This document shows, piece by piece, positions 1 through 8,247 of a stretch of 64,000 nucleotides of DNA. The DNA is taken from assembly GCA_014584315.1 (NCBI GenBank), contig JACTNA010000005.1, positions 62,001 through 126,000 on the forward strand, in the 5' to 3' direction. The notes beneath the pieces were generated by a model that did not search any database, was not told where the DNA came from, and worked only from the letters and a program-made list of their open reading frames with translations. How positions within the stretch are numbered: the stretch's first letter is position 1; every line of letters begins with the position of its first letter. Made by a program: the position numbers and the translations under genes. The stretch is from Planctomycetota bacterium. GTDB lineage: Bacteria; Planctomycetota; Phycisphaerae; Phycisphaerales; UBA1924.

Positions 1-215
1 ATGTCGTACACATCCCACGGCATTTCGGTGCGGCTGACCCAGAATCCCTCGCCCTCGCGCTCGCCGGGCACCCAGACGAGCTCGAACGAGACGGTTGTGC
101 CCTCGATACCCTGCTTGAACGGCTTGCCGGGCGTCGGAGGATCCGCGGCGATGCCGGCCGACGCGACGAAGCAGCCCAGCAGGATGGCCGCCGGGCGTTT
201 CCCGATACGAATCAT
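1..215 (-). CDS. Formylglycine-generating-enzyme (SUMF1)-like secreted protein, 5' end only
   Basis: Reading the minus strand from an ATG at 215 gives 71 codons running off the window edge. The product begins with a signal peptide (basic MIRIGKR, hydrophobic core, Ala-rich cut region near residue 24). Around residues 45-70 it matches the opening of the SUMF1/FGE-sulfatase fold (F-E-L-V-W-V-P-G, then G-F-W-V-S-R-T-E-M-P-W-D-V-Y). Family members oxidise sulfatase cysteines or serve as structural relatives; planctomycetes carry many. A purine-rich GAGAGGG lies five bases upstream of the ATG. The catalytic part lies outside the window, so enzyme activity cannot be judged. The start overlaps the apbE start by two bases on the opposite strand. 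Confidence 0.8.
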   Translation of the reverse strand, partial: MIRIGKRPAAILLGCFVASAGIAADPPTPGKPFKQGIEGTTVSFELVWVPGEREGEGFWVSRTEMPWDVYD

Positions 216-1206
216 GCGACCCTCTCGATTCTTCGCGATGCTGTGCGTCCTTCCCCCGTTCCTGCACGCGGGATGTGCGACCGATCCGCCAACCCCGACG
301 CCTGAGTCGGCGGCGGCGGCCTCGGAGGTCCTGACTCGGTACGAGTTCGCGCAGGTCCACATGGGGGTCGAGTGCAGGATAACGCTCTACGCCCCCCGAA
401 GGGAGCAAGCGGTCGAAGTGGCGGGCAGAGCCTTTGCCCGGATCGCCGACCTTGACGCTGTCCTCAGCGACTGGCGAGTGGAGAGCGAGTTGAACCGCCT
501 CAACGATGCGGCGGGTGGGTCTGCGTTGCCTGTCAGCGAGGACTTGTACCGGGTTCTGGACCTCGCGTGGCACGCCGCTGAGGCCACGGGCGGCGCCTTT
601 GACCCGACCGTAGGCCCGGTCGTCCGGCTGTGGAGACAGGCGAGGCGCGACGGTCGGCTCCCGACTCCCGACGCGCTTGCGCCGGCCCGGGAGGCGGTGG
701 GATGGCGAGGGATCGAGCTTGTGCCGGAGTCACGTTCCGCACGGTTGTCCCGTGCCGGCATGAGGCTCGACCTCGGCGGCATCGGCAAGGGCTACATCGC
801 CGACCGGGTGGGCGATATGCTCCGGAGCGAGCGCGTCAGCCGCTTCCTGATCGACCTCGGCGGGGACCTGCTGGCGGGCGATCCGCCGCCGGGCCGAACG
901 GGGTGGACCATCCAGGTGCAGACCGGGCTGGGCCGATCCAGTGCTCTTGAAGCGGCCAACGCGGGGGTGGCGACTTCCGGCGATACCGCCCAGTACGTCG
1001 AGATCGACGGCGTCCGGTACTCGCACATCGTGGATCCGCGGACCGGGCTGGGCCTGACCGACCGGATCGCGGCCACGGTCATCGCGCCGGACGCGACGAC
1101 TGCCGATGCGCTCGCCTCTGCTGTGTGCGTCCTTGGGGAGGCTGAGGGCTTGGCGTTGGCCGAGCGTTTTCCGGGGGTTCGGGTGCTGATCGAGACGGCC
1201 CGGTGA
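214..1206 (+). CDS. apbE: ApbE family FAD:protein FMN transferase, probable lipoprotein
   Basis: A 330-residue ApbE protein. These enzymes transfer FMN from FAD to a Thr of flavoproteins such as RnfG/NqrC in the periplasm, using Mg2+. Visible motifs are the early H-M-G-V, the D-P-T-V-G-P-V region, the LDLGGIGKGYIAD core, IDLGGD, and the late SHIVDPRTG and ATTADALAS segments. The N-terminus (MRPSRFF, a short hydrophobic stretch, then HAGC) looks like a lipoprotein signal, although the His at -3 is unusual. The reading frame is open further upstream, but bases 1-213 code on the other strand, so ATG 214 is preferred. No strong ribosome site is seen. The target flavoprotein is not in the window. 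Confidence 0.88.
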   Translation: MRPSRFFAMLCVLPPFLHAGCATDPPTPTPESAAAASEVLTRYEFAQVHMGVECRITLYAPRREQAVEVAGRAFARIADLDAVLSDWRVESELNRLNDAAGGSALPVSEDLYRVLDLAWHAAEATGGAFDPTVGPVVRLWRQARRDGRLPTPDALAPAREAVGWRGIELVPESRSARLSRAGMRLDLGGIGKGYIADRVGDMLRSERVSRFLIDLGGDLLAGDPPPGRTGWTIQVQTGLGRSSALEAANAGVATSGDTAQYVEIDGVRYSHIVDPRTGLGLTDRIAATVIAPDATTADALASAVCVLGEAEGLALAERFPGVRVLIETAR

Positions 1207-1273
1207 TGCGTGGGCGACTTGGCGGTACGCTGTTCTGTCGGCGGCCCGGCGGGGCGCGGAACGGAGGCCGAAC

Positions 1274-2626
1274 ATGAGCGGCGGCATCGATCGACGCGGG
1301 TTTCTCGGAGTTACGGCGGGGCTGGCGGCTGGGGCCGCTTTGATGCCGGCCTCGTCGTGGGCGAGAGTCCGGGGCGCGAACGAGCGCATCCGGCTGGGTG
1401 TCATCGGGTGCGGCGGCCAGGGCCGGTGGCACATCGGGGATTACCGCCGTCGCGCCGATGCCGACAACGTCGTCGTCACGCGCGTCTGCGACGTCTACCG
1501 CAGGCGGCTTGACCAGGCGGTGGGCATGATCGGCGGCACGGAGTCGGCCGGCACGCTCGACTACCGGGAGGTGCTGGACTCGCCGGAGGTCGACGCCGTC
1601 GTCATCGCCACGCCGGACCACTGGCACACGAAGATCGCGATCGATGCGATGGATGCGGGGAAGGACGTGTTCTGCGAGAAGCCGCTCTCGCTCACGATCG
1701 AGCAGGCGATCGAGTGCCGCGACGCGGTGAAGCGGACCGGGCGTGTCTTCGCCGTGGGGCCGCAGCGGGCGAGCGACGACCTGACGTGGAAGGCCCGCGA
1801 TGCCGTGTCGGGCGGGCGGATCGGCCGGGTCGTCTGGAGCCAGGGCGCGGTCTGCCGGAACTCGCGCGACTTCCAGTTCAACTGGGGGATCGACCGCGAC
1901 GCGGGTCCGGACGCGACAGGGGCGGGCTACGTGTGGTGGGACCGCTGGCTCGGGTGGGAGCACGGTCTGGCCGAGAAAATCCCGTGGAACCCGGACCACT
2001 TTTTCCGGTTCCGCAAGTACTTCGCGTACAACGGGGGCGTGGCGACGGACCTGATGTACCACGTGCTCGCGCCGCTGCTGCTGGCGATCAGCGGGCCGGA
2101 CGGAGAGTACCCGAGGCGCGTCGTCGCCGCGGGCGGGCTGTACATCCAGAAGGACGAGCGGGACATCCCGGACACGTCGATGCTCATGGTGGACTATCCG
2201 AGTGAGCACACGATCGTGCTGGTGAGCGTGATGACGAATGACGACACGCCCCCGCTTGTGATCCGCGGGCAGCACGGCTCGATGGAGTTCGGCGAGGGGC
2301 TGATCGTGCGCGAGCAGCGGCCGTGGTTCCCCGAGTTCCGCGCCGCCAACAAGGAGTTCCTGCCGGACTGGGGCATGGTGCAGGACTCGAGGGGTCGGTT
2401 CGTGCCCGACCCGCCGGGCGGCCAGATGTCGTACACGATCGCCCGCGAGCCGCGGCGCGACACGAACGGCAACTTTCTGGACGCGATCCGGGGCGAGGCC
2501 CCGCCGAACTGCAACGCCGAACTCGGGTGCTCGACGATGGTCGCCATCAAGATGGGCGTCGAGGCGTACCGGCAGAACAAGGTCTTCACGTGGGACGCCG
2601 AGGGTGAGCGGGCTGTCCCATCCTGA
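1274..2626 (+). CDS. Gfo/Idh/MocA family oxidoreductase with Tat signal
   Basis: A 450-residue NAD(P)-dependent sugar or inositol dehydrogenase-like protein. A twin-arginine signal (DRRGFLG, residues 6-12, then a hydrophobic Ala/Gly run ending in ASSWA) indicates folded export. The Rossmann motif G-C-G-G-Q-G is at 45-50, and the family's C-EKPLSL motif is at 134-140. The C-terminal part has the long DUF-type extension common in planctomycete exported members. A GGAGG site precedes the ATG. The next gene, a glycosidase, begins 20 bases downstream, so the pair probably acts on the same imported or periplasmic sugar derivative. The substrate cannot be deduced. Confidence 0.93.
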   Translation: MSGGIDRRGFLGVTAGLAAGAALMPASSWARVRGANERIRLGVIGCGGQGRWHIGDYRRRADADNVVVTRVCDVYRRRLDQAVGMIGGTESAGTLDYREVLDSPEVDAVVIATPDHWHTKIAIDAMDAGKDVFCEKPLSLTIEQAIECRDAVKRTGRVFAVGPQRASDDLTWKARDAVSGGRIGRVVWSQGAVCRNSRDFQFNWGIDRDAGPDATGAGYVWWDRWLGWEHGLAEKIPWNPDHFFRFRKYFAYNGGVATDLMYHVLAPLLLAISGPDGEYPRRVVAAGGLYIQKDERDIPDTSMLMVDYPSEHTIVLVSVMTNDDTPPLVIRGQHGSMEFGEGLIVREQRPWFPEFRAANKEFLPDWGMVQDSRGRFVPDPPGGQMSYTIAREPRRDTNGNFLDAIRGEAPPNCNAELGCSTMVAIKMGVEAYRQNKVFTWDAEGERAVPS

Positions 2627-2646
2627 CGCACACCGCGAGGCTCCAC

Positions 2647-4953
2647 ATGCGCACGCTCGTCACATTGGGTTCGCTGGTCCTGGTCGCGTCCGCCGCATCC
2701 GCGACGGTCGATCCGCCGCCCGGGTTCAGGTCGCTCTTCAACGGGCGGGATCTTTCCGGCTGGCAGGGGCTTGCGGGCGATCCGCCCGCGGTCGCCGCGA
2801 TGGGCGACGACGAGCGTGCGAGGGCGCAGGCCGCGGCGGACGAGGCGGCACGCGAACGCTGGACAGTCCGCGATGGTGTGCTTCACTTTGATAAGGGCTG
2901 GACGAGCCTGCGGACGGTTGAGGAGTTCGGCGACTTCGAGTTGCGGCTGGAGTGGCGCATCGAGCCGGGGGGCGACAGCGGCGTCTACATCCGGGGCTGC
3001 CCGCAGGTGCAGATCTGGGACAACCCGATCGGATCGGGCGGGCTGTACAACAACCAGGTCGGCCCTTCGCGTCCGATCACGGTCGCCGATCGTCCTCCCG
3101 GCGAGTGGAACGAGTTCCGGATCATCGTGCTTGGCGGCCGGGTGACGGTCTTTCTCAACGGCTCGCTCGTCGTGAACGACACCGTGCTGGAGAACTACTG
3201 GGACCGGACGAAGCCGCTGCCCGCGCGCGGGCCGATCGAGCTCCAGGCCCACGACACGCCGCTGTGGTTCCGCAATGTCTGGGTCCGTGAACTGGACACG
3301 ACGCCCGATGAGCCGGGGCGCATGGACTGGTGGCGCGAGGCCCGCTTCGGCATGTTCATCCACTGGGGGCTGTACGCGATCCCGGCGGGCGTGTGGGAGG
3401 GGCGCGAGGTGCCGGGCATCGGCGAGTGGATCATGCACTATGCGCAGATCAGCCCGGAGGATTACGAGCCTCTGGCGGCGCGGTTCAACCCGGTGCAGTT
3501 CGACGCCCGCGAGTGGGCGCGGCTTGCGCGTGAGGCGGGGATGCGGTACCTGGTGATCACGAGCAAGCACCACGACGGGTTCTGCCTGTTCGACTCGGCG
3601 TACACCGAGTACGACATCATGGACGCGACGCCGTTCCGGCGGGACATCATGCGTGAACTGGCCGACGCCTGCCGGGCCGAGGGCGTCCGCATCGGCTGGT
3701 ACCACTCGATCATGGACTGGCATCATCCTGACGCGGGCGGGGACCGGTTCCCGGCCTACGCCGAGGTGCTCCGCAAGCAGGTGGTGGAACTGCTGGCGAA
3801 CTACGGCCCCATCGACGTGATGTGGTTCGACGGCGAGTGGATCCCGGAGTGGACCGTCGAGCACGGCGTGGAACTCGAACGCCTCTGCCGGGCCGTCAGC
3901 CCCGGGGTGATCGTGAACAACCGCGTCGGCAAGCGTGGGGCGGGCATGGGCGACATGAGCCGCACGGTCGGCGATTTCGCGACTCCGGAGCAGACCGTGC
4001 CCGCGACCGGGCTGCCGGGCCTGGACTGGGAATCGTGCATCACGATGAACGACACGTGGGGCTTCAAGGCCAACGACCACAACTGGAAGTCCGCGGACGA
4101 CCTCATCCGCATGGTCGTGGACGTCGCCAGCAAGGGCGGCAACCTGCTGCTGAACGTCGGGCCGACCGCGGAGGGACTGATCCCGCAGCCGAGCGTGGAG
4201 AGGCTGCTGGCGATCGGCGAGTGGCTCGGTCGAAACGGTGAGGCGGTCTACGGCACGAGGGCCGGCCCGTTCCGGCGTCTGCCGTGGGGGCGTTGCACGC
4301 GCCGGGGCGAGACGCTGTACCTGCATGTCTTCGACTGGCCGGAGGACGGACGGCTGGTCGTCCCGGGCCTGCGCAACCGCGTCGGGAGGGCGTGGCTGCT
4401 CGCCGATCCGCAGGGCCGGGCGCTTACGGTCGAGCGTGACGGCGAGGGGGTGGTGGTGCATGTGCCATCCGGGCCGTCGTCGCAGCCCGTCACCGTGATC
4501 GCGTTGACGGTCGAGGGTGAGCCGGATGTGGCGACGGTGCCGATCCGGCAGGGTGCGGAAGGCGTACTGACGCTTCACGCCCGCGACGGCACGATCGACG
4601 GCGTGCATGCGCAGTACGAGGTGGGGCACGGCAAGGACAACATCGGGTTCTGGACCGACCCGGCCGATTCGGTCTGGTGGGAGGCCGAGGTGCCGGGCGG
4701 TCGCTACACGGTGGAGGTCGAGTACGCGTGCGACGCCGGTTCGGGTGGGGCGTTCGTGGTGGAAGTGGGGGACCGGCGGGCTGACGGGAGGGCGGTTCCG
4801 ACGGGTTCGTGGACGACCTTCGCCACGCTCGATCTCGGACCGATCGCGGTGGGGGGTGAGGGGATACGGCACATCCGCGTCCGGCCGGTGCGGATCGACG
4901 GGCTGGCGCTGATGAACCTTCAAGCCGTGCGGCTGCGGCCGACCGATGAGTGA
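2647..4953 (+). CDS. Secreted DUF1080 (3-keto-disaccharide hydrolase-like) + GH29 alpha-L-fucosidase fusion
   Basis: A 768-residue exported multidomain glycosidase. Residues 1-19 are a signal peptide. Residues 25-215 form a DUF1080/3-keto-disaccharide hydrolase LamG-like domain (GFRSLFNGRDLSGWQ, then GGDSGVYIRG). Residues 225-560 are a GH29 catalytic domain: FGMFIHWGLYAIP, TSKHHDGFCLFDS, and VMWFDGEW with Asp395 in the usual nucleophile position. A fucosidase C-terminal beta domain and a carbohydrate-binding-like module (VPGGRYTVEVEY) follow. Retaining alpha-fucosidases release fucose from algal and host glycans. Together with the upstream oxidoreductase this suggests a small polysaccharide-use cassette. 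The acid/base residue is not placed with certainty. Confidence 0.92.
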   Translation: MRTLVTLGSLVLVASAASATVDPPPGFRSLFNGRDLSGWQGLAGDPPAVAAMGDDERARAQAAADEAARERWTVRDGVLHFDKGWTSLRTVEEFGDFELRLEWRIEPGGDSGVYIRGCPQVQIWDNPIGSGGLYNNQVGPSRPITVADRPPGEWNEFRIIVLGGRVTVFLNGSLVVNDTVLENYWDRTKPLPARGPIELQAHDTPLWFRNVWVRELDTTPDEPGRMDWWREARFGMFIHWGLYAIPAGVWEGREVPGIGEWIMHYAQISPEDYEPLAARFNPVQFDAREWARLAREAGMRYLVITSKHHDGFCLFDSAYTEYDIMDATPFRRDIMRELADACRAEGVRIGWYHSIMDWHHPDAGGDRFPAYAEVLRKQVVELLANYGPIDVMWFDGEWIPEWTVEHGVELERLCRAVSPGVIVNNRVGKRGAGMGDMSRTVGDFATPEQTVPATGLPGLDWESCITMNDTWGFKANDHNWKSADDLIRMVVDVASKGGNLLLNVGPTAEGLIPQPSVERLLAIGEWLGRNGEAVYGTRAGPFRRLPWGRCTRRGETLYLHVFDWPEDGRLVVPGLRNRVGRAWLLADPQGRALTVERDGEGVVVHVPSGPSSQPVTVIALTVEGEPDVATVPIRQGAEGVLTLHARDGTIDGVHAQYEVGHGKDNIGFWTDPADSVWWEAEVPGGRYTVEVEYACDAGSGGAFVVEVGDRRADGRAVPTGSWTTFATLDLGPIAVGGEGIRHIRVRPVRIDGLALMNLQAVRLRPTDE

Positions 4954-4972
4954 CGCACGCCCGACCCCCGAC

Positions 4973-5001
4973 TTGACGGGGCGGGGAGGGGGGGATATCT
5001 T
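4973..5001 (+). promoter_or_regulatory. Candidate sigma-70-type promoter of the lysW operon
   Basis: TTGACG at 4973-4978 and TATCTT at 4996-5001 are separated by exactly 17 bases, placing the start of transcription near 5008. A short inverted repeat CCCCG (4966-4970) / CGGGG (4977-4981) brackets the -35 box and could be an operator or the end of the upstream transcript. The position fits a promoter for the leader and lysW. The -10 box matches consensus at only four of six bases. Confidence 0.55.
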
Positions 5002-5013
5002 CCCGCCATCATC

Positions 5014-5136
5014 ATGACCGAGCGGCACATTGACAGCACGACATTCGCCGGGTCCGAGGGGCCGGCGGTCGGCGTTGCCGCCTCGAAACTGCTGAAAGTC
5101 AAAGAGGGCCTGCCGGTGATCCGGCCTCGCTCGTGA
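5014..5136 (+). CDS. Putative 40-residue leader peptide of the lysine operon
   Basis: An ATG six bases after the predicted transcription start opens a 40-codon frame ending in TGA at 5134-5136. Lysine codons (all AAA) sit at codons 25, 28 and 30, within K-L-L-K-V-K, directly before a hairpin-forming segment and about 70 bases before an intrinsic terminator. Three lysines in six codons, just ahead of a lysine operon, suggest a ribosome-stalling leader. There is no Shine-Dalgarno sequence, so translation would be nearly leaderless. It could still be a chance frame: expression is inferred only from position and codon content. Confidence 0.4.
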   Translation: MTERHIDSTTFAGSEGPAVGVAASKLLKVKEGLPVIRPRS

Positions 5137-5212
5137 CTTCAGCGGAGCACCCGCTCTGACACTGAACGAACACGGGCCTGGCGGGATCACCCGACAGGCC
5201 CGCGGTGTTTTT
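5086..5212 (+). promoter_or_regulatory. Candidate transcription attenuator upstream of lysW
   Basis: After the Lys codons (5086-5103) come three possible hairpins. Hairpin 1 is GCCGG 5112-5116 / CCGGC 5121-5125. Hairpin 2 is AGCGG 5141-5145 / CCGCT 5151-5155. The third is the terminator at 5174-5212. GGGCCTG occurs twice, at 5106-5112 and as the terminator 5' arm at 5174-5180, so CAGGCCC (5195-5201) can pair with either copy. This gives mutually exclusive structures, as expected of attenuation. A ribosome stalled at the first Lys codons would leave 5106-5112 free to capture the terminator 3' arm. No lysine-riboswitch core motif was recognised. Confidence 0.5.
5174..5212 (+). terminator. Intrinsic terminator in the lysW leader
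   Basis: The stem GGGCCTG (5174-5180) plus CGGG (5182-5185) pairs with CCCG (5190-5193) plus CAGGCCC (5195-5201) around the loop ATCA, with a single G/A mismatch. A run of five Ts at 5208-5212 follows. It lies 50 bases upstream of lysW and 220 bases after the glycosidase stop, so it could end the upstream transcript, control lysW, or both. Confidence 0.75.
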
Positions 5213-5262
5213 GCACCTCGACCCGCGCAGAGAACCCCGACACGAACAAAAGGAGCCTGAAC

Positions 5263-5460
5263 ATGACACCCCCGACCGCGACCGCCACGACCGCCGCCGC
5301 CGAATGCCCCGAGTGCGCCGCCGAGGTGCGCCCGGCCCGCAACCCGCTCCGGGGCGAGGTGCTCCGGTGCCCGGACTGCTCGGCGGAACTCGAGGTCACG
5401 AGCGTCAGCCCGCTGCGGCTGGAACTCGCGCCGACCGTCGAGGAGGACTGGGGCGAGTGA
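5263..5460 (+). CDS. lysW: LysW amino-group carrier protein
   Basis: A 65-residue acidic zinc-ribbon protein. It carries two Cys pairs, C-P-E-C at 15-18 and C-P-D-C at 36-39, and the diagnostic EDWGE C-terminus, whose terminal Glu side chain is joined to alpha-aminoadipate. LysW carries the intermediates from aminoadipate to lysine in the LysW-type pathway. The N-terminal dozen residues are a low-complexity Thr/Ala/Pro tail. A clear AAAGGAG site lies 8-9 bases before the ATG. It is the first gene of the lys operon, followed 51 bases later by lysX. Length and C-terminus are typical of the family. Confidence 0.96.
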   Translation: MTPPTATATTAAAECPECAAEVRPARNPLRGEVLRCPDCSAELEVTSVSPLRLELAPTVEEDWGE

Positions 5461-5511
5461 GCCGTCGGCCGCTCGAAGCGGAGCGGACGAGGCTCTCAAC
5501 GGAGAACGATC

Positions 5512-6396
5512 ATGCGAATCGGACTGCTTCACTCGCGCGTGCGCGTCGAGGAACGGCTGCTGATCGAGGAGTTCCAGCGGCGGGCCGTCGATCTGGAACT
5601 GCTCGACGTTCGCTCCCTGGTCTGGGACCTGGAGGACGCCGACTCGTGGACACGGTTCGACGTCGTGGTCGATCGGTGCATCAGCCAGACGCAGGCCGCG
5701 GCCGCCGTGCGGATCGTCGAGTCGTACGGCGTGCCGTGCGTGAACCCGGCCCGCGTGATCGACGTGTGCGGCGACAAACTGGCAACGACGCTCGCGCTGG
5801 CTCGGGCGGGCGTGCCTTCGCCTCGCACGATGGTCGCCGTGGACTGTGAATCGGCGTTGCGGGCGGTCGATGCGATCGGCTACCCGGCCGTGCTGAAGCC
5901 GACGGTCGGTTCGTGGGGCCGGCTGCTGGCGCGCGTGAGCGACCGCGACGCGGCGGAGGCCGTGATCGAGCACAAGGCGACGCTGGGCGGACCGCAGCAC
6001 GGCGTGTTCTACGTGCAGGAGTACGTCCGCAAGCCGCAGCGCGACCTGCGTGTCTTCGTTGTCGGCGACCGGGCGATCTGCGGCATCGTGCGGCACAGCG
6101 CCCACTGGATCACCAACACCGCGCGCGGAGGCCGGGCCGAGGCGCTGCGCATGACGGACGAGGTCGAGGACGTCTGCGTGCGCGCGGCGCGGGCCGTCGG
6201 CGGAGGCGTGCTCGCGATCGACCTGCTGGAGTGTCCGGATCGGGGCCTGCTGGTGAGCGAGGTCAACCACACGATGGAGTTTCGCAACAGCATCGAGCCG
6301 ACAGGAGTGGACATCCCGGGGCGGATGATCGACTTTGTCCTGGAGGCCGCGGCGGGACGAACCGCGGCCGGAACCGTGGCGGGAGGGGTCGCGTGA
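5512..6396 (+). CDS. lysX: LysX, alpha-aminoadipate-LysW ligase (ATP-grasp)
   Basis: A 294-residue ATP-grasp ligase of the RimK/LysX family that attaches the amino group of alpha-aminoadipate to the C-terminal Glu of LysW using ATP. Visible are the central substrate/ATP segment ([20 protein letters not shown]), the QEYV and D-L-R-V-F-V-V-G-D elements, and the C-terminal metal-binding [14 protein letters not shown] segment that is highly conserved in LysX. Its stop overlaps the GTG start of lysY in GTGA, so the two are probably translationally coupled. An ArgX-like role (glutamate as substrate) is the main alternative. The homocitrate synthase at the end of the operon favours lysine. Confidence 0.93.
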   Translation: MRIGLLHSRVRVEERLLIEEFQRRAVDLELLDVRSLVWDLEDADSWTRFDVVVDRCISQTQAAAAVRIVESYGVPCVNPARVIDVCGDKLATTLALARAGVPSPRTMVAVDCESALRAVDAIGYPAVLKPTVGSWGRLLARVSDRDAAEAVIEHKATLGGPQHGVFYVQEYVRKPQRDLRVFVVGDRAICGIVRHSAHWITNTARGGRAEALRMTDEVEDVCVRAARAVGGGVLAIDLLECPDRGLLVSEVNHTMEFRNSIEPTGVDIPGRMIDFVLEAAAGRTAAGTVAGGVA

Positions 6397-7430
6397 GCGG
6401 CACGCGGATCCGGGCGTCGATCGTCGGCGGGTCCGGGTACGGGGGCGGGGAGGTGCTGCGCCTGCTGCTGGATCACCCCGGCGTCGAGGTTGAGCAGGTG
6501 ACGTCTCGGACGAAGACGGGTGTGTTCGTGCATAGCGTGCACCCGAATCTCCGGGGCCGAACGTCGCTCCAGTTCGTGCCTCCCGACGCGCTCGGGGCGT
6601 GCGACGTGCTGTTCCTGTGCCTGCCGCACGGCGAGTCGGCGGGGGCGATCGAGCGGTACACGGCCCTCGCGCCGCGCATCGTGGACCTCTCGGCCGATTT
6701 CAGGCTGCGCGACGCCGGCGCCTACGAGCGGTGGTACGGCGAGCCGCACCCTGCGCCGGCGTGGCTGGACCGGTTCGTGTACGGCCTGCCGGAACTGCAC
6801 CGGGAGCGCATCCGCGGCGCGCGGCTGGTGAGCGGGGTCGGGTGCAACGCGACGGCGATGAACCTCGCGCTGCTGCCGCTGGCGGCCAAGGGGCTGATCC
6901 GTTCGGCGGTGTGCGACGTGAAGGTCGGCTCGTCGGAGGCTGGGAACGCGGTCAGCCCGGCGAGCCACCACCCCGAGCGGGCGGGGGCGGTGCGGTCGTA
7001 CGCGGCGACCGGGCACCGGCACCAGGCCGAGGTTCGGCAGGAACTCGGCGACTTCGACCTTCACGTCTCGATGACCGCTGTCGAGATGGTGCGCGGCGTG
7101 CTCTGCACGGCGCACGTCTTTCCGACGCGCCCGCTGGACGAGCGCGAGGTGTGGTCGCTGTACCGCGGGCGGTACTCGGCGGAGCCGTTCGTGCGGCTGG
7201 TGAAGGACCGGGCGAGCATCTACCGGCTGCCGGAGCCGCGCATCCTCGCGGGCACGAACTACGCCGACGTCGGGTTCGAGCGCGACCCGCACTCGGATCG
7301 CATCGTGGTCGTGTGCGCGATCGACAACCTGATGAAGGGCGCGGCGGGATCGGCCGTGCAGTGCATGAACCTCATGTGCGGGTTCGAGGAGACGGCGGGA
7401 CTCACCTTCGCGGGGCTTCACCCGGCATGA
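6393..7430 (+). CDS. lysY: LysY, [LysW]-aminoadipate 6-phosphate reductase (ArgC family)
   Basis: A 345-residue ArgC/LysY-type NADPH-dependent acyl-phosphate reductase that makes the LysW-bound semialdehyde. The N-terminal Rossmann motif is G-G-S-G-Y-G-G-G-E. The catalytic Cys lies in [17 protein letters not shown], and the later histidine is in TGHRHQAEV. The GTG start at 6393 overlaps the lysX stop and has a GGGAGGGG stretch upstream; the frame is open far upstream inside lysX, but those codons belong to the other frame. lysZ follows after 13 bases. Operon context separates it from a true ArgC. Confidence 0.93.
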   Translation: MSGTRIRASIVGGSGYGGGEVLRLLLDHPGVEVEQVTSRTKTGVFVHSVHPNLRGRTSLQFVPPDALGACDVLFLCLPHGESAGAIERYTALAPRIVDLSADFRLRDAGAYERWYGEPHPAPAWLDRFVYGLPELHRERIRGARLVSGVGCNATAMNLALLPLAAKGLIRSAVCDVKVGSSEAGNAVSPASHHPERAGAVRSYAATGHRHQAEVRQELGDFDLHVSMTAVEMVRGVLCTAHVFPTRPLDEREVWSLYRGRYSAEPFVRLVKDRASIYRLPEPRILAGTNYADVGFERDPHSDRIVVVCAIDNLMKGAAGSAVQCMNLMCGFEETAGLTFAGLHPA

Positions 7431-7443
7431 CGGAGACACGCGC

Positions 7444-8247
7444 ATGATCGTCGTCAAGATCGGCGGCACCGCGGGCGTTGATCTGGAGGCCGTGTGCGAC
7501 GACGCCGCGAGGCTCGTGCGCGACGGGCGGCGGCTGGTCATCGTGCACGGCGGATCGGACGCGACCAACACGCTCGCCGAGCGGCTCGGCTGCCCGCCGC
7601 GGTTCATCACGTCGCCGTCGGGGCACACGAGCCGGCGCACCGACCGCGAGACGCTCGGCATCTTCCAGATGGCGTGCCGCGGCGTGATGAACCAGCGGAT
7701 CGTCGAGGGCCTGCAGGCCCGGGCCGTCAACGCCGTCGGCCTCTCGGGCATGGACGGCAGGCTGTGGGAGGGGACGCGCAAGACCTCGGTGCGGTCGGTT
7801 GAGGACGGGCGCGTTGTCATCGTCCGCGACGACTACACCGGGACGGTCGAACGGGTCAACGTCGATTTGCTGCGCACGCTGATCGCCGCGGGCTTTACGC
7901 CGGTCGTGTCGCCGCCCGCGATCAGCACGGAGCACGAACCGATCAACGTGGATGCGGACCGCGCTGCGGCGCAGACGGCGGCAGCGCTCGGCGCGGAGGA
8001 ACTGCTGCTGCTCTCGAACGTGCCCGGTCTGCTCCGTCGCTTCCCGGACGAGGCGTCGCTCGTGCCCCGGGTGGCTCGTGGCGCCATCAACGACGCGGTC
8101 GGGTGGGCGCAGGGACGCATGAAGAAGAAGGTCCTCGGCGCGGGCGAAGCGCTGGGCGGCGGGGTCGGGCGCGTCGTGATCGGCGACGCGCGGGCGCACG
8201 ACCCGATCAGCCGCGCGCTGGCCGGCGCGGGAACGGTGTTCCAATGA
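7444..8247 (+). CDS. lysZ: LysZ, [LysW]-aminoadipate kinase (ArgB family)
   Basis: A 267-residue amino-acid kinase that phosphorylates the carrier-bound aminoadipate side chain. The fold begins at once with MIVVKIGGTAG (phosphate loop), followed by VIVHGGSDATN, the substrate loop with R-R-T-D-R-E-T-L, and D-A-D-R-A-A-A-Q-T-A and L-L-L-L-S-N-V-P-G-L-L near the ATP site. The late GRMKKKVLGAGEAL is the usual ArgB/LysZ lysine region. It sits between lysY and lysK. Its stop codon overlaps the lysK ATG in ATGA. Confidence 0.94.
   Translation: MIVVKIGGTAGVDLEAVCDDAARLVRDGRRLVIVHGGSDATNTLAERLGCPPRFITSPSGHTSRRTDRETLGIFQMACRGVMNQRIVEGLQARAVNAVGLSGMDGRLWEGTRKTSVRSVEDGRVVIVRDDYTGTVERVNVDLLRTLIAAGFTPVVSPPAISTEHEPINVDADRAAAQTAAALGAEELLLLSNVPGLLRRFPDEASLVPRVARGAINDAVGWAQGRMKKKVLGAGEALGGGVGRVVIGDARAHDPISRALAGAGTVFQ

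Noticed and set aside
5014..5212. Lysine riboswitch (L-box) upstream of lysW
   Set aside because: I could not find the conserved purine-rich core elements of the class. The region is better explained by a peptide leader with alternate hairpins and a terminator.
2194..6270. A 1358-codon open frame on the minus strand
   Set aside because: It lies opposite well-recognised genes (oxidoreductase, fucosidase, lysW, lysX). Its protein is Arg/His/Pro-rich with no domain, as expected of the antisense frame in high-GC DNA.
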